Shown piece by piece: positions 1 to 10,604 of a DNA stretch of 64,000 nt (position 1 is its first letter; each line of letters starts with the position of its first letter). This DNA is from Mortierella sp. BCC40632 (lineage: Eukaryota > Mortierellomycota > Mortierellomycetes > Mortierellales > Mortierellaceae), in NCBI GenBank assembly GCA_011634665.1, contig WAEK01000006.1, positions 1,011,001 to 1,075,000 of the forward strand, given 5' to 3'. The position numbers and the translations under genes were made by a program. Below the pieces are notes generated by a model. The model saw only the letters and a program-made list of their open reading frames with translations. It searched no databases and was not told the DNA's origin.

Positions 1-981
1 TTGATTTTCAACTGGTTTTCGCTCGCCAACTTTTACCTGACATTCTACTTCTTGACCATTGCCGCCGCCAACAACCCCAACCCTTCGTTCAAACCCTTCG
101 GTGAATGGGGTAATGCCACGTTCGGTGTCCTGCGCCAAGTTTACCTGGCGGCCATAATCACCGTCTTTATCTGCTCTCTCGGAAACCGACCTCAGGGTTC
201 GCGAATAATTTATATTATCGCCATTGTGTTGTTTGCAGTGATCATGGGAATGATGCTTTACCTGGCCACGGTGACTGTCGTCATGGTTGTAATGCCTGTC
301 TGGGGTCAATACCGACAGATGATAGACTTGCTTAAGGTTCAAGGCCCCTTCCGCGACACTGTGATTTCATTGCTCTCGACCTACGGACTCTACATCATCA
401 CATCTTTGATGCATTTTGAGCCATGGCACATGATCACTTCCTTCATCCCATACTTGTTCCTCTTGCCAGCCTATGTCAACATCCTGATGGTCTACGCGTT
501 CTGCAACACGCACGATGTCTCGTGGGGTACTAAGGGTGACAACAAGGCTGAGGGACTCGGAGGTGCGACCAAGGTCACCAAGGATGGTAAGGAGGTGCTC
601 CAGCTTGAGAAGCCAACCAACCGGGACGACATTGATGCTATTTACCAGCTGAACATGCAAGAGCTTGCCGTCCGTCCTGACGTTGTGAAGGAGAAGCGTG
701 ATGCCAAGACGAAGAAGGAGGATTACTACAAGCTGTTCCGTACCCGTCTCGTTCTGACCTGGATGTTCACGAACGCGTTGTTGGTCATTGCCATGACGAG
801 CAGCTTCGGGTTTGAGCGAGACAGTGATTTGCATAAGGCCCAGCAGGAGCAACAACAAAAATCCAAGGATCAGATGTTCAACCCATATCTCAGCATGATC
901 TTCTGGAGTGTAGCTGCGCTCAGTGTTGTCCGCTTCGTTGGATCTACCCTGTATCTCATTCTTCGTGCTCTCTTTGGATAA
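1..981 (+). CDS. Chitin synthase, C-terminal part (5' truncated by window)
   Basis: This is the membrane-spanning C-terminal third of a family 2 glycosyltransferase that polymerises UDP-GlcNAc into chitin at the plasma membrane. The frame is open from base 1, so the catalytic domain lies upstream of the window. About 326 codons remain, ending in TAA at 979-981. Several hydrophobic helices are visible (residues about 4-20, 45-65, 72-100, 120-165, and two at the C-terminus). The segment CNTHDVSWGTKGD at about residue 168 is the conserved motif of class I-III (division I) chitin synthases. A charged loop rich in Lys and Glu follows, then two further membrane helices. No intron is apparent in this portion. 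The subclass cannot be assigned without the N-terminus. The next gene is 1.7 kb away on the other strand, so the two are not linked. Confidence 0.93.
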   Translation: MIFNWFSLANFYLTFYFLTIAAANNPNPSFKPFGEWGNATFGVLRQVYLAAIITVFICSLGNRPQGSRIIYIIAIVLFAVIMGMMLYLATVTVVMVVMPVWGQYRQMIDLLKVQGPFRDTVISLLSTYGLYIITSLMHFEPWHMITSFIPYLFLLPAYVNILMVYAFCNTHDVSWGTKGDNKAEGLGGATKVTKDGKEVLQLEKPTNRDDIDAIYQLNMQELAVRPDVVKEKRDAKTKKEDYYKLFRTRLVLTWMFTNALLVIAMTSSFGFERDSDLHKAQQEQQQKSKDQMFNPYLSMIFWSVAALSVVRFVGSTLYLILRALFG

Positions 982-2159
982 AACATCCTAAGAAACATGA
1001 GAGATGAGAGAGAAACCCTTTAGTTTTATTATTTTTTATATGGGTATCAGACTCTATGTGGAAGAAGCAATGGTCTTCTTTCACTCTGTGTATAGTGGCA
1101 TTATTGTGAATGAACAAAAGAAAAGTAATAAAAAGCACAAAAGATTGATCTTGAAATGGCTAGGGACGCAGTACGTTTTGAGGACTTGGGACTTTGAGCC
1201 TAGGCATAGCAAAAGAGTAGAGTAGGACTCTAGACAGCCAAGATTTGGCCAGCTTCTGTTGTCCAAATGCCCTTCCCACACTTCACGTGATTGACTGGAG
1301 GGGCGAGGGGGAAAGGACCCGTTCATTTTTTGATGGGTGAAATTAGCTTTTCTTGCCCCTTTAATCCAGATGAGATTCTGCAACAATGTTTATGCTCTGC
1401 AGTATGCGGACGAAAACAAATACCTTGATGCAGCCCACTGTTTTTGCATTCAACAAGGTGCACAAGGCGCTCTTAGTCAAGTGAGAGGAGAGTTTAGTCT
1501 CAGAGTCAACCCAGTGTTGACTTGACCGTTTTTTGAGGGCTAGACCTTCTGAAAAGACCGTCCACTTTCGTATCGATCCACTTAGGTCCGACTGTAGACT
1601 CGAAGGAACAGAAATCGCATTAACCATGTCAGTATCCACTAAAAGGAGCAATGGACATTAACTTCTTTTTATGAAAAGGCGTCCCTTTTTATTTCCTAAC
1701 CCTCTTTTTGGTACCGAGTGGAGTAAGAAGAGAGGCCATTGAGGCAACCTGGATGACACGGCGGTCAGGGACTATCAGCGACGACCGACCACTGTCAGCT
1801 ATCCTTGACTCGAAGTACGACAAAAGGAAGAGAGCGATCAGTGATTGGGCTATTCTCTGATCCGAAGAAACAAAAAGAAAATTGAGAGCGGTAGTGCCTA
1901 GTTCTTTGGGTACGAGATATTTGGAAAAATGAGCTTAATCCTTGACAGGAACTTTATTGATTAGAGAGGAGATTGAGACAGAAAAATACCTTCATATATG
2001 TCTGTTGGTCTCCAGAATCCTCCAGTGGTACCAGAATTGCGCATCTTCATTCCGTCTGAACATCTCTTCCACCAGCGGAGAGATTTGATATGACTACGAC
2101 GCAAAAGAATTGCTCTGCTACACTATGATACTCTTTGGGAAAGAACTCCTGGAAAAGAC

Positions 2160-2192
<33 letters not shown>

Positions 2193-2678
2193 CCGACTTG
2201 AGATTCGATGGATAGGAGGTATCCTAAGAACTTCATACCACGTTCTCATCGGATGAAAGATATATTCTTCAACACACCAATATTGATTGGCGCTCATTCA
2301 GCGCGAGCATGTAAACAGTACTGTTGAAACCAAGCAGTTGTCAAGATCAGGCTGACATTTTATCAAACAAAAGAGAACTCACACCAACGCAAACATCTAG
2401 ACCACTTGAAGAGGGGGAAACGCACATAGACATATGTTGGCTTTGTTGAAGTTGATAATGAGCATCGCGAGTTATTTATTGAGTATGTCTGAGCTTTTTT
2501 TTTTTTCCTCTTTTTTCTTGTATGTGTTATACTATGGAGTTCATCACAAGTTCACAAGTCGACCTCAGGTTCCAGCCTGGATGAGAGATAGGACAATCAC
2601 ACTGTATCAAATGTAAGGTGTGTGAATCGAGGTGGTCATTTTTCATTTTTTTTTTCCACCCCATGCCTTGGACTTGAT
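982..2678. other. Gene-free spacer
   Basis: This holds the 3' flank of the chitin synthase gene and the 3' flank of the minus-strand gene that ends at 2679. I see no coding exon. The only distinct structure is a T13-A20 junction at about 2160-2192, a self-complementary tract. Confidence 0.6.
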
Positions 2679-3455
2679 TTAGTAAGCCTTGGCACAGATG
2701 CGGATAGCCTGGTTGGCGCGAGTGGCATAGCGGTGAGGGTAAGCAGAGCGCTGGACCTTCTGGGCAACAGTTCCAATAGGCAAGGTGTTCCATCCACGGA
2801 CGCGCTTGAGGGCCCTGTAGAACAAAGCAGAGGAGCTGACGGGTTCCATGCACTGTCTGGGAGTTCCCCACATGGGGCTCTGCTGCTGGAAGATACCGAC
2901 AGACAGGTGATCAGAACCGACAGCATCGTGAGGAAGGCTGCAGGAACCACGGACCTTGCGGTTGCAGTAGACGGCGATGTTGGACTCAACTAAGGCAGTG
3001 GCAATAGCAATGGCACATCCGCGGGAGCCAACACCATGGGTGCGGGCCTCCCTGGCAATGATACGGGCATATCGTGACTGACGAGCATTAAGAGTAGGCA
3101 AGAGACCGCCAACTGGAGGCTTGGTAGGGGGTTTGGTAGGAGGCTTGGTGCCCTTGCATGGGGGAGCAACTGGTCCATCCTTGCCAGTGTAGACATAGGT
3201 GTCCGTGACATATCCTCCGGGAACCTTGTTCCAGAGCGTCGAGGTGCCGAAGCGGCCAGTGACCTTGGTGCCGGTGGCCGTGCACGAGATGGTGACCTTG
3301 GCACCGTTCTTGAGAGTACCAGTAACTCGGGAAGTGGTCGAAGGCTCGGAGTGGACATTCAATGGAGCGCCAGCGGTAGTGACAGTGCCAACAGCTGCCT
3401 GAGCTGCGGCCATGGAGATGGCGAGCAAGGTGGAGACGGCGAAGGTGAACTTCAT
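2679..3455 (-). CDS. Secreted SH3b + lysozyme/transglycosylase-like protein
   Basis: A 258-residue single-exon protein. Residues 1-20 form a signal peptide (MKFTFAVSTLLAISMAAAQA). Residues 21-91 are a bacterial-type SH3 domain of the form seen in actinobacterial secreted enzymes. Residues 98-116 are a Pro/Lys/Thr linker with repeated PPTK units. Residues 118-258 resemble an actinobacterial lysozyme-like/transglycosylase domain: ALVESN with Glu157 as the likely catalytic acid, then LSVGIFQQQSPMWGTP and the QRSAYPHRYA tail. The expected role is cleavage of bacterial peptidoglycan glycan strands outside the cell; activity is inferred, not shown. Residues 1-116 are identical to those of the divergent plus-strand gene at 7503, whose catalytic domain is unrelated. 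The open frame has no intron. Acquisition from Actinobacteria is the simplest explanation for the domain pair. Confidence 0.85.
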   Translation of the reverse strand: MKFTFAVSTLLAISMAAAQAAVGTVTTAGAPLNVHSEPSTTSRVTGTLKNGAKVTISCTATGTKVTGRFGTSTLWNKVPGGYVTDTYVYTGKDGPVAPPCKGTKPPTKPPTKPPVGGLLPTLNARQSRYARIIAREARTHGVGSRGCAIAIATALVESNIAVYCNRKVRGSCSLPHDAVGSDHLSVGIFQQQSPMWGTPRQCMEPVSSSALFYRALKRVRGWNTLPIGTVAQKVQRSAYPHRYATRANQAIRICAKAY

Positions 3456-5028
3456 TTTTGAAAAAAAGAAGAGAGCTGACTTGTGGAGGCGAGAGATTGA
3501 GAAGCGGGTGGAGAGAGGAGAGTTGCTGTTACTTTTGCTGTAGCTGCTGCTTTTGCTTTTGCTTTTGCTTTTGTTGCTGCTGCTGCTGTTGCTTTAGCGG
3601 ATGTTGTTGGTGATGAGAGTGAAATGAGGAAGAGACTTGACTCTTTTATACAAACTTGAACTTGTCGTCGAGATCGAGATCGCGGCGGCTAAGCGGCAGC
3701 TGAGCAGAAGCTGAGCAGAAGCTGAGCAGAAGCTGAGCGGCGGCAAAGTGAAAGGAGAATGCAAAAGGAAAGGGGAAGGAGGGTGAGTGAGTGAAGGTGG
3801 AAATTGAGGTGGATGGGACAGCGGCGGTGGCAGTGGCAATGATGGCTGTAGTGGTAGGCTAATGGTGTTGAAGGATGAGCCCTCCGTGCTCTCGGCGGGT
3901 CTATGGTATATTAGCTGAGAAGAGAAAATTGGCCGTTGAGGCAGTGTACATGAACATTCCTCGGCAATCGTGGGCCACCAAGTAAGTTGGAATGCCTGAG
4001 AGTGCCTGAGAGTGCCTGAGGGCCTTAGGACCTGAGAGAGAGACTCACGGAGCAGGGACGTTGGGGTCAAGTCTGAGCATGGAAGAGAGCAACAGCCAAA
4101 GCAAACACAACTGAGAATAGGAATGAAAAAAAAAAAGTCAGGACAGATCGCGCGGCGCGTCTACTTCACGAGCTTTAATTGACTGTTGACTGTACACATG
4201 CTGATTTTCTCCGCAACAAGGTAACCGGAACCATGGTTGAGCACTGGAAAGAGAGCCAAGGGAAACAGAACAAGGGAGCATGCGGTGAGACTCAGACAGT
4301 ATCTCAAGAACAACAAAAGTAAATGTGCAGCAAAGCAAAGGCTAAATGAGCAAGCTGTCAGAAAGAATGCAAATGAAGAAACTTGTCAGTCAAGTGGCCG
4401 TGCTTGCACTGCCGATTTGATTGTAGATAGTTACTTTGTTGCGTGATCAGAGGAGGATAGAGAAGGAAGCCAAGAGCAGAGTCAGGGTTGTCAGTTGGGA
4501 CACGGACAAGCGAAAGGGAGTGAGCGGAGGAATCTCTGGAAGGACCGTTGGGAGGGAGACAGTGCATGCAAGAGCTCTAGTTGTGCAGCAGCAGCGTTAG
4601 TCTGCCGGATATAGATGAAAGAGAGAAAGAGAGGGAAAGGGGTAGAGCTCTGTGGCATTCAGTGCTGTAGAACCATGTAAGCAAGGACGGCGGGTAGAGA
4701 CACTGACGGCGGGCAGGAACACTAGCGACGAGGGGTTAGACCAGATCAGGCAAGTGAGCATCATGGGTCACACCCAAGCATACCACATCCTCAAGGAGGC
4801 AGCACACCGCATTCTGAGTAGGGTTCCATGAGTAGTCTAATTACTGATCAGATGAATGACCCGAAGATAGTGGTAAAATGTTGATATGAAAAAAATAGAT
4901 CAGTAGGGAAGAAGGGAAGTAGAGTTAAATCAAGCACATAGAATACAAGTCCTAACAAACAAGTTGGAGAGACGAGAAGGCCTTTGTGATCCCCTCGCGC
5001 AACTGTTCTCCTGAGCCTTCATCTGTGC
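3108..5028. repeat. Left arm of long inverted repeat
   Basis: This 1.9-kb arm is the reverse complement of 5921-7850. It starts inside the minus-strand gene, at the end of its PPTK linker (codon about 116), and covers the SH3b and signal-peptide codons, the 5' leader, the TATA region and about 1.4 kb of upstream DNA. The arms differ by only a few indels: a 3-base G run near 7066, 6 bases in a CAA/AAG-rich leader near 7367, and small changes at the TATA box and at a poly-T run. The net length difference is 9 bases. Confidence 0.93.
3644..3650 (-). promoter_or_regulatory. TATA box of the minus-strand SH3b gene
   Basis: Reads TATAAAA on the minus strand, about 190 bases upstream of the ATG at 3455, and is mirrored in the right arm at 7300-7306. 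The leader between TATA and ATG is rich in CAA/CAG/AAAG repeats and pyrimidines. A GCTCAGCTTCT-type repeat lies just upstream in both arms. Assignment rests on position and sequence only. Confidence 0.5.
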
Positions 5029-5334
5029 TCAATGTAGACCCTTTTCGTTTCCCAGTAAGTAAGTTCCGGACTTGGTTCCGTAGATTCTGTTGATGGGGAT
5101 ACGCTTGCCTAGAAACCTTGAGGCATGCAAGCGCGCCGTTCTTAAACTTTATTTATTCAGCTGGGAACGATCCGTGCACAGTGGGTTCACAGCCCAATCA
5201 ATCAATACTTAAATTTTTGAGGCCATCCTGCTTCCTTTTTGGGACAACACATCCACACTTCTGGCTCATTGTTCCAGGGATCATTTTTAATCTGATCCAA
5301 TTGAAGCTTGCGCCGATTTCTGGTAACTTTCATC

Positions 5335-5365
<31 letters not shown>

Positions 5366-5920
5366 CTTTTGTATCAACAGGCTGGGAGAGCATGATAAGT
5401 AATTACCCATAGCTCCGAAATCAGAGATTGGATGCGACCGCCCCCTCCTAAATAGTAAGAAGGGTTAGATCGGTAAAGAGGCAAGGAGCTGACTTTTGAC
5501 TCTCAACCCGTGCAAAGATTTACCAGCTGTCGTCTCGTCAAACCATGGAGGAAACTATGGCCCTTATGTATCGAAACTTTATTGGCCATGGTGGTGTCAC
5601 AGAGCTGATCATGTTGCACGTTATCCAACGGCGGTGAGCAGACAGTACCTCCTATGCATTACATCCTTGATGAGTCTAGTTTTCTGGTAAGTTAAGCAGT
5701 TGAGGAGTGGCTTAACCTTGTGCCAGCCAATCATCCTGGTTGCCTCGAGTATATCTAGACTAGTAGCGGTTATAGATCCTATCTCTACCACGTCAAGTGA
5801 GCCCGTCCTACAGAACATCATGCAGATTACGCGGCGTCTTTTGCAGCTCACTTGCATCTGATTACTTCTAGACAAAACAGATAGGTACTTCGCGCAGAGT
5901 AGAGCAAGTCTACTTGTTGC
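5029..5920. other. Unique spacer of the inverted repeat
   Basis: An 892-base single-copy centre between the arms. It has a T26 run at about 5340-5365 and no coding region that I can support. It keeps the arms far enough apart to reduce hairpin formation. Confidence 0.7.
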
Positions 5921-7850
5921 GCACAGATGAAGGCTCAGGAGAACAGTTGCGCGAGGGGATCACAAAGGCCTTCTCGTCTCTCCAACTTGTTTGTTAGGAC
6001 TTGTATTCTATGTGCTTGATTTAACTCTACTTCCCTTCTTCCCTACTGATCTATTTTTTTCATATCAACATTTTACCACTATCTTCGGGTCATTCATCTG
6101 ATCAGTAATTAGACTACTCATGGAACCCTACTCAGAATGCGGTGTGCTGCCTCCTTGAGGATGTGGTATGCTTGGGTGTGACCCATGATGCTCACTTGCC
6201 TGATCTGGTCTAACCCCTCGTCGCTAGTGTTCCTGCCCGCCGTCAGTGTCTCTACCCGCCGTCCTTGCTTACATGGTTCTACAGCACTGAATGCCACAGA
6301 GCTCTACCCCTTTCCCTCTCTTTCTCTCTTTCATCTATATCCGGCAGACTAACGCTGCTGCACAACTAGAGCTCTTGCATGCACTGTCTCCCTCCCAACG
6401 GTCCTTCCAGAGATTCCTCCGCTCACTCCCTTTCGCTTGTCCGTGTCCCAACTGACAACCCTGACTCTGCTCTTGGCTTCCTTCTCTATCCTCCTCTGAT
6501 CACGCAACAAAGTAACTATCTACAATCAAATCGGCAGTGCAAGCACGGCCACTTGACTGACAAGTTTCTTCATTTGCATTCTTTCTGACAGCTTGCTCAT
6601 TTAGCCTTTGCTTTGCTGCACATTTACTTTTGTTGTTCTTGAGATACTGTCTGAGTCTCACCGCATGCTCCCTTGTTCTGTTTCCCTTGGCTCTCTTTCC
6701 AGTGCTCAACCATGGTTCCGGTTACCTTGTTGCGGAGAAAATCAGCATGTGTACAGTCAACAGTCAATTAAAGCTCGTGAAGTAGACGCGCCGCGCGATC
6801 TGTCCCTTTTTTTTTTTTAGCTCATTCCTATTCTCAGTTGTGTTTGCTTTGGCTGTTGCTCTCTTCCATGCTCAGACTTGACCCCAACGTCCCTGCTCCG
6901 TGAGTCTCTCTCTCAGGTCCTAAGGCCCTCAGGCACTCTCAGGCACTCTCAGGCATTCCAACTTACTTGGTGGCCCACGATTGCCGAGGAATGTTCATGT
7001 ACACTGCCTCAACGGCCAATTTTCTCTTCTCAGCTAATATACCATAGACCCGCCGAGAGCACGGAGGGGGGCTCATCCTTCAACACCATTAGCCTACCAC
7101 TACAGCCATCATTGCCACTGCCACCGCCGCTGTCCCATCCACCTCAATTTCCACCTTCACTCACTCACCCTCCTTCCCCTTTCCTTTTGCATTCTCCTTT
7201 CACTTTGCCGCCGCTCAGCTTCTGCTCAGCTTCTGCTCAGCTTCTGCTCAGCTGCCGCTTAGCCGCCGCGATCTCGATCTCGACGACAAGTTCAAGTTTT
7301 ATAAAAAAGAGTCAAGTCTCTTCCTCATTTCACTCTCATCACCAACAACATCCGCTAAAGCAAAAGCAACAGCAGCAGCAGCAACAAAAGCAAAAGCAAA
7401 AGCAAAAGCAGCAGCTACAGCAAAAGTAACAGCAACTCTCCTCTCTCCACCCGCTTCTCAATCTCTCGCCTCCACAAGTCAGCTCTCTTCTTTTTTTCAA
7501 AAATGAAGTTCACCTTCGCCGTCTCCACCTTGCTCGCCATCTCCATGGCCGCAGCTCAGGCAGCTGTTGGCACTGTCACTACCGCTGGCGCTCCATTGAA
7601 TGTCCACTCCGAGCCTTCGACCACTTCCCGAGTTACTGGTACTCTCAAGAACGGTGCCAAGGTCACCATCTCGTGCACGGCCACCGGCACCAAGGTCACT
7701 GGCCGCTTCGGCACCTCGACGCTCTGGAACAAGGTTCCCGGAGGATATGTCACGGACACCTATGTCTACACTGGCAAGGATGGACCAGTTGCTCCCCCAT
7801 GCAAGGGCACCAAGCCTCCTACCAAACCCCCTACCAAGCCTCCAGTTGGC
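5921..7850. repeat. Right arm of long inverted repeat
   Basis: Mirror copy of 3108-5028. It ends at codon 116 of the plus-strand SH3b gene, where the shared linker stops and the CHAP-like domain begins. The coding part of the arm matches the left arm through the whole signal peptide, SH3b domain and linker at the protein level. Confidence 0.93.
7300..7306 (+). promoter_or_regulatory. TATA box of the plus-strand SH3b gene
   Basis: TATAAAA about 200 bases upstream of the ATG at 7503, at the mirror position of 3644-3650. The flanking sequence differs slightly between arms by a small indel. Confidence 0.5.
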
Positions 7851-8370
7851 AAGGTCTGCCAGGCTCCTGGCATCAGGAACCCCAGAACTTGCGCCGGTGC
7901 TGTCCAATGGGCCATCCGAAGCATTTCGACTCGCCGCAACAACGAGTATGTTGGAATGTGCGACAAGATCATGGCTCGTGCTTATGGTCGCTCTTACTCT
8001 GGCTTCCGATCGGCCTGGGTTCACTGGCAGTCGACCCCTGCCCGCTACAAGCACGTCCGTGACCGCAACCCTCCTGCTGGTGCTCTTGTCTTCTGGCAGG
8101 GTGGCAAGTACGGCCACGTTGCTATTTCCACTGGTGGTGCCGGTATCATCTCGACTGACATCAACGGTCTCGGTACATTGACCCGCAGCACTATCTCCGC
8201 TGTTGAGCGCAAGTGGGGACAGGTAAGATGACCTCTTCCCCCCTCCAAACAACTGCAAATGCCCATAAAGAGTCCTAGATTTCAACCTTTGCTAACTCGC
8301 TCTATTCATTTACTATCCTTTCCATCTTTATTAGCGCTATGTCGGCTGGACTGCTCCTTTCTACTACTAA
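7503..8370 (+). CDS. Secreted SH3b + CHAP/NlpC-like peptidase domain protein
   Basis: Two exons, 7503-8222 and 8335-8370, give 251 residues. The intron has GTAAG at 8223, CTAAC near 8292 and TTAG at 8334. Splicing adds the terminal RYVGWTAPFYY, which matches the conserved end of actinobacterial homologues, so the intron is well supported. Residues 1-20 are a signal peptide, 21-91 a bacterial SH3 domain and 98-116 a PPTK linker; all are identical to the divergent gene at 2679-3455. Residues 119-251 resemble CHAP/NlpC-type domains of secreted actinobacterial hydrolases: MCDKIMARAYG with Cys153, RNPPAGALVFW, GHVAIS with His205, and STDINGLGT supplying a polar third residue. The expected role is cleavage of peptide or amide bonds in bacterial peptidoglycan. 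It would complement the glycan-cleaving partner. Function is inferred. Confidence 0.87.
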
Positions 8371-8455
8371 ACGAAAGCACCCGTCTCTACTGATCAGAGT
8401 TGCTAATGGTTATCTGGTATAACCATCAAGAAAGAAAGAGATCAAGTTTTATAAA

Positions 8456-8487
<32 letters not shown>

Positions 8488-8515
8488 AAAAAGACACTCT
8501 TGCATACCATTTCAT

Positions 8516-8565
<50 letters not shown>

Positions 8566-9787
8566 AAAAAAATATATAAGATCAATTATTTTCACCATTA
8601 GGGTATCGAGTCTGCCTAAAGCATCAACTTGGAAAATCAAATAAAAATGAAAAAAAAAAAAAAAACTCCCTCCCTTTTTTAAAGAAACCGTCTCTGTCTT
8701 GGACAGATCGGGTTCTGATATTCTGTTAAACTTATGCTTGAACAACCTTCACATTGTGCATGATTAACAAAAGCCTCACCCTCCCCCCCCCCAAAAAAAA
8801 AAGACATCTTGTTCAATAAATAGTCTCTATCGGTTACTGAGAGAAGTAAAATATATGAAGTTATGGTATATGTGGACCATGTCCGATTGACAACGTCTAA
8901 TGCTTGGTTTAACACCGTGGCTCCACTAAAGATTACACTGATAGGCTACCTTTTTTTTTTAGAGTGCCTCAGTCATTCACTCCTGAGGTGACAACATTAG
9001 GAGGATTTGCTCGCGCGCTTAAATGAACTGGACGCTTGGTGCTGGTATAGTTCCAATAGAGAATGAAAGAAAGAGATAGATAGCTCTTTATCCTTCCCAT
9101 TAATCTAGACTCTCTATTTAATATTCATTCCATTCTCAAGTCCGTAACCACAGTGGCCAAGTGCTAGTCTTTGGTTATTGGTCCTGTCCATGGTCTGGAC
9201 CCTCTACAGCCTTTGATGCTCCAGTAAAAGTGAAATAGAAAAAAATAGAGCCTGCTGCTCATTTTCTACGATCTTTTGTTCGATGAACAACATGAACAAC
9301 AACAACAACAACAACAACAACCATGAGTCCAGGTCAGAAAGGGATCAAGCATGCGAGATAGAGTCGAGTATTTTGAGCCCAGAGATATTCAAGCGCTGAT
9401 CCGTTTGTTGTGGCCTTGGACAAAGAGGGCTGTTTATTGTCTCTCTTTCCTTCCTCTTTTCTTTTTCATTTTCTTCTTTCTTCAGATGAATCTTATCACG
9501 ATATGAATGGTAGGATGAAGCAACCAACCTGCCTGGATTCAGTCGAAAGAGCTGTTCATTTTTTTTATATCGGCATTGGCATGTAAATTGATCTAGAGTA
9601 GCTGCTGGTCTTAGTGACTTCAAAGGAAGGAACTAAATGGCAATGCCGCTTGAGTGAATCGTACGAGAAGACCTGAAAGCATGTCGTAAACCTACATCGT
9701 AACTTTGTGCTAACTGCTGAAGGTCTGAAATCTATTACGCGTCTTGGAACCCCCTCCCCTATTGTGCAAACCATACGTCAGTCCACA

Positions 9788-9821
<34 letters not shown>

Positions 9822-10604
9822 AGGGTCTCTTGTAAGCTACGCACATACACCGTTCAATATAGGGTGGCGTTCTTGAAGAGACCCGTTGTGGAGCCCGTTC
9901 TAGGGTGATTTGACTAACTATCCAGGCTAGCCATCGTGCGAATGGACTGCGAGGTAGGTTGACTTTGGATATCCTCGCCCCAAAGACTGCCCTAGGCTGT
10001 ATTTCTGACGAGCAAGATACCTGATCTTCTCAAAGCGCCCTGTGTAAGCGTGAAAGCAAAAACTGGCGTTACTCTATGCTCGATCTCTAGGCAGAGCTTT
10101 GTGAGATTCTTGCCGTCTACCAATCAATCATTGGGTGTTTTCTTCAAAGAAGAAAGCTTCAGTGTCGTTTCTATTCGATCCAACAGTAGTCTTGTCTTCC
10201 TTGACCGCTTTGCCATCAGTCTACTTCAGTGCCTGCTTAAACCAAGCTTGTGTTCTCGACTGCGCCTCGCTGAATATGTTTTTGTAATAGAGCGAGAGTC
10301 TCGATATCGTTGACTGAACTTGAGCGAGCAATAGGCTTTTGACACGTTATCTAATAACCTTGGGTCTTTTCTAGGAGAGGAGAGCAGGTAAAATGGTTGC
10401 GACCAAAGGATGGCGGAGACAAGGAAACTTTCACTGGCCTGGCCAGGACTAGAGGACAAAGAGAACATGGTTTGCCCATCCGCACAGCCTTTTGTCTTCT
10501 TGACAGTATTGAACCCCTTAATTTAAAGAGACCATGCTCGCCAATCTGTCTTTGGCTTGGCCACCAATGATGTTGCGCCATGTAATGCACTCCACGCGAC
10601 AACG
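8371..10604. other. Gene-free spacer with simple repeats
   Basis: No exon is supported here. It contains an (AAAG)n run at about 8456-8490, a long T run at about 8526-8561, an (ACA)n run at about 9296-9321 and a (GA)n run at about 9789-9812. The open frames present have no recognisable domain and no splice context. Confidence 0.6.

Larger units (their letters stand above)
3456..7502. promoter_or_regulatory. Mirrored divergent intergenic region
   Basis: The two SH3b genes fire outward from this 4-kb region. Almost all of it is the two inverted-repeat arms, so each gene has essentially the same upstream sequence for about 1.5 kb. Only 5029-5920 is unique. I see no convincing coding exon. Short open frames in the two arms are mirror copies of each other and have no recognisable domain. 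Confidence 0.7.

Noticed and set aside
4138..7429. Mirror-image open frames in the two repeat arms (for example 6878-7429 and 3594-4070)
   Set aside because: They lie in the upstream and leader DNA of the SH3b genes, are low-complexity (Pro/Ser and Gln/Lys repeats) and differ in frame after small indels between arms.
3108..7850. Palindrome as an assembly fold-back artefact
   Set aside because: The arms differ by several indels, the spacer is unique and each arm continues into a different, intact coding domain. An artefact would give identical arms and identical flanks. Read-level proof is still lacking.
7497..8285. Open frame antisense to the CHAP-like gene
   Set aside because: Shadow of the real gene; no domain and no splice support.
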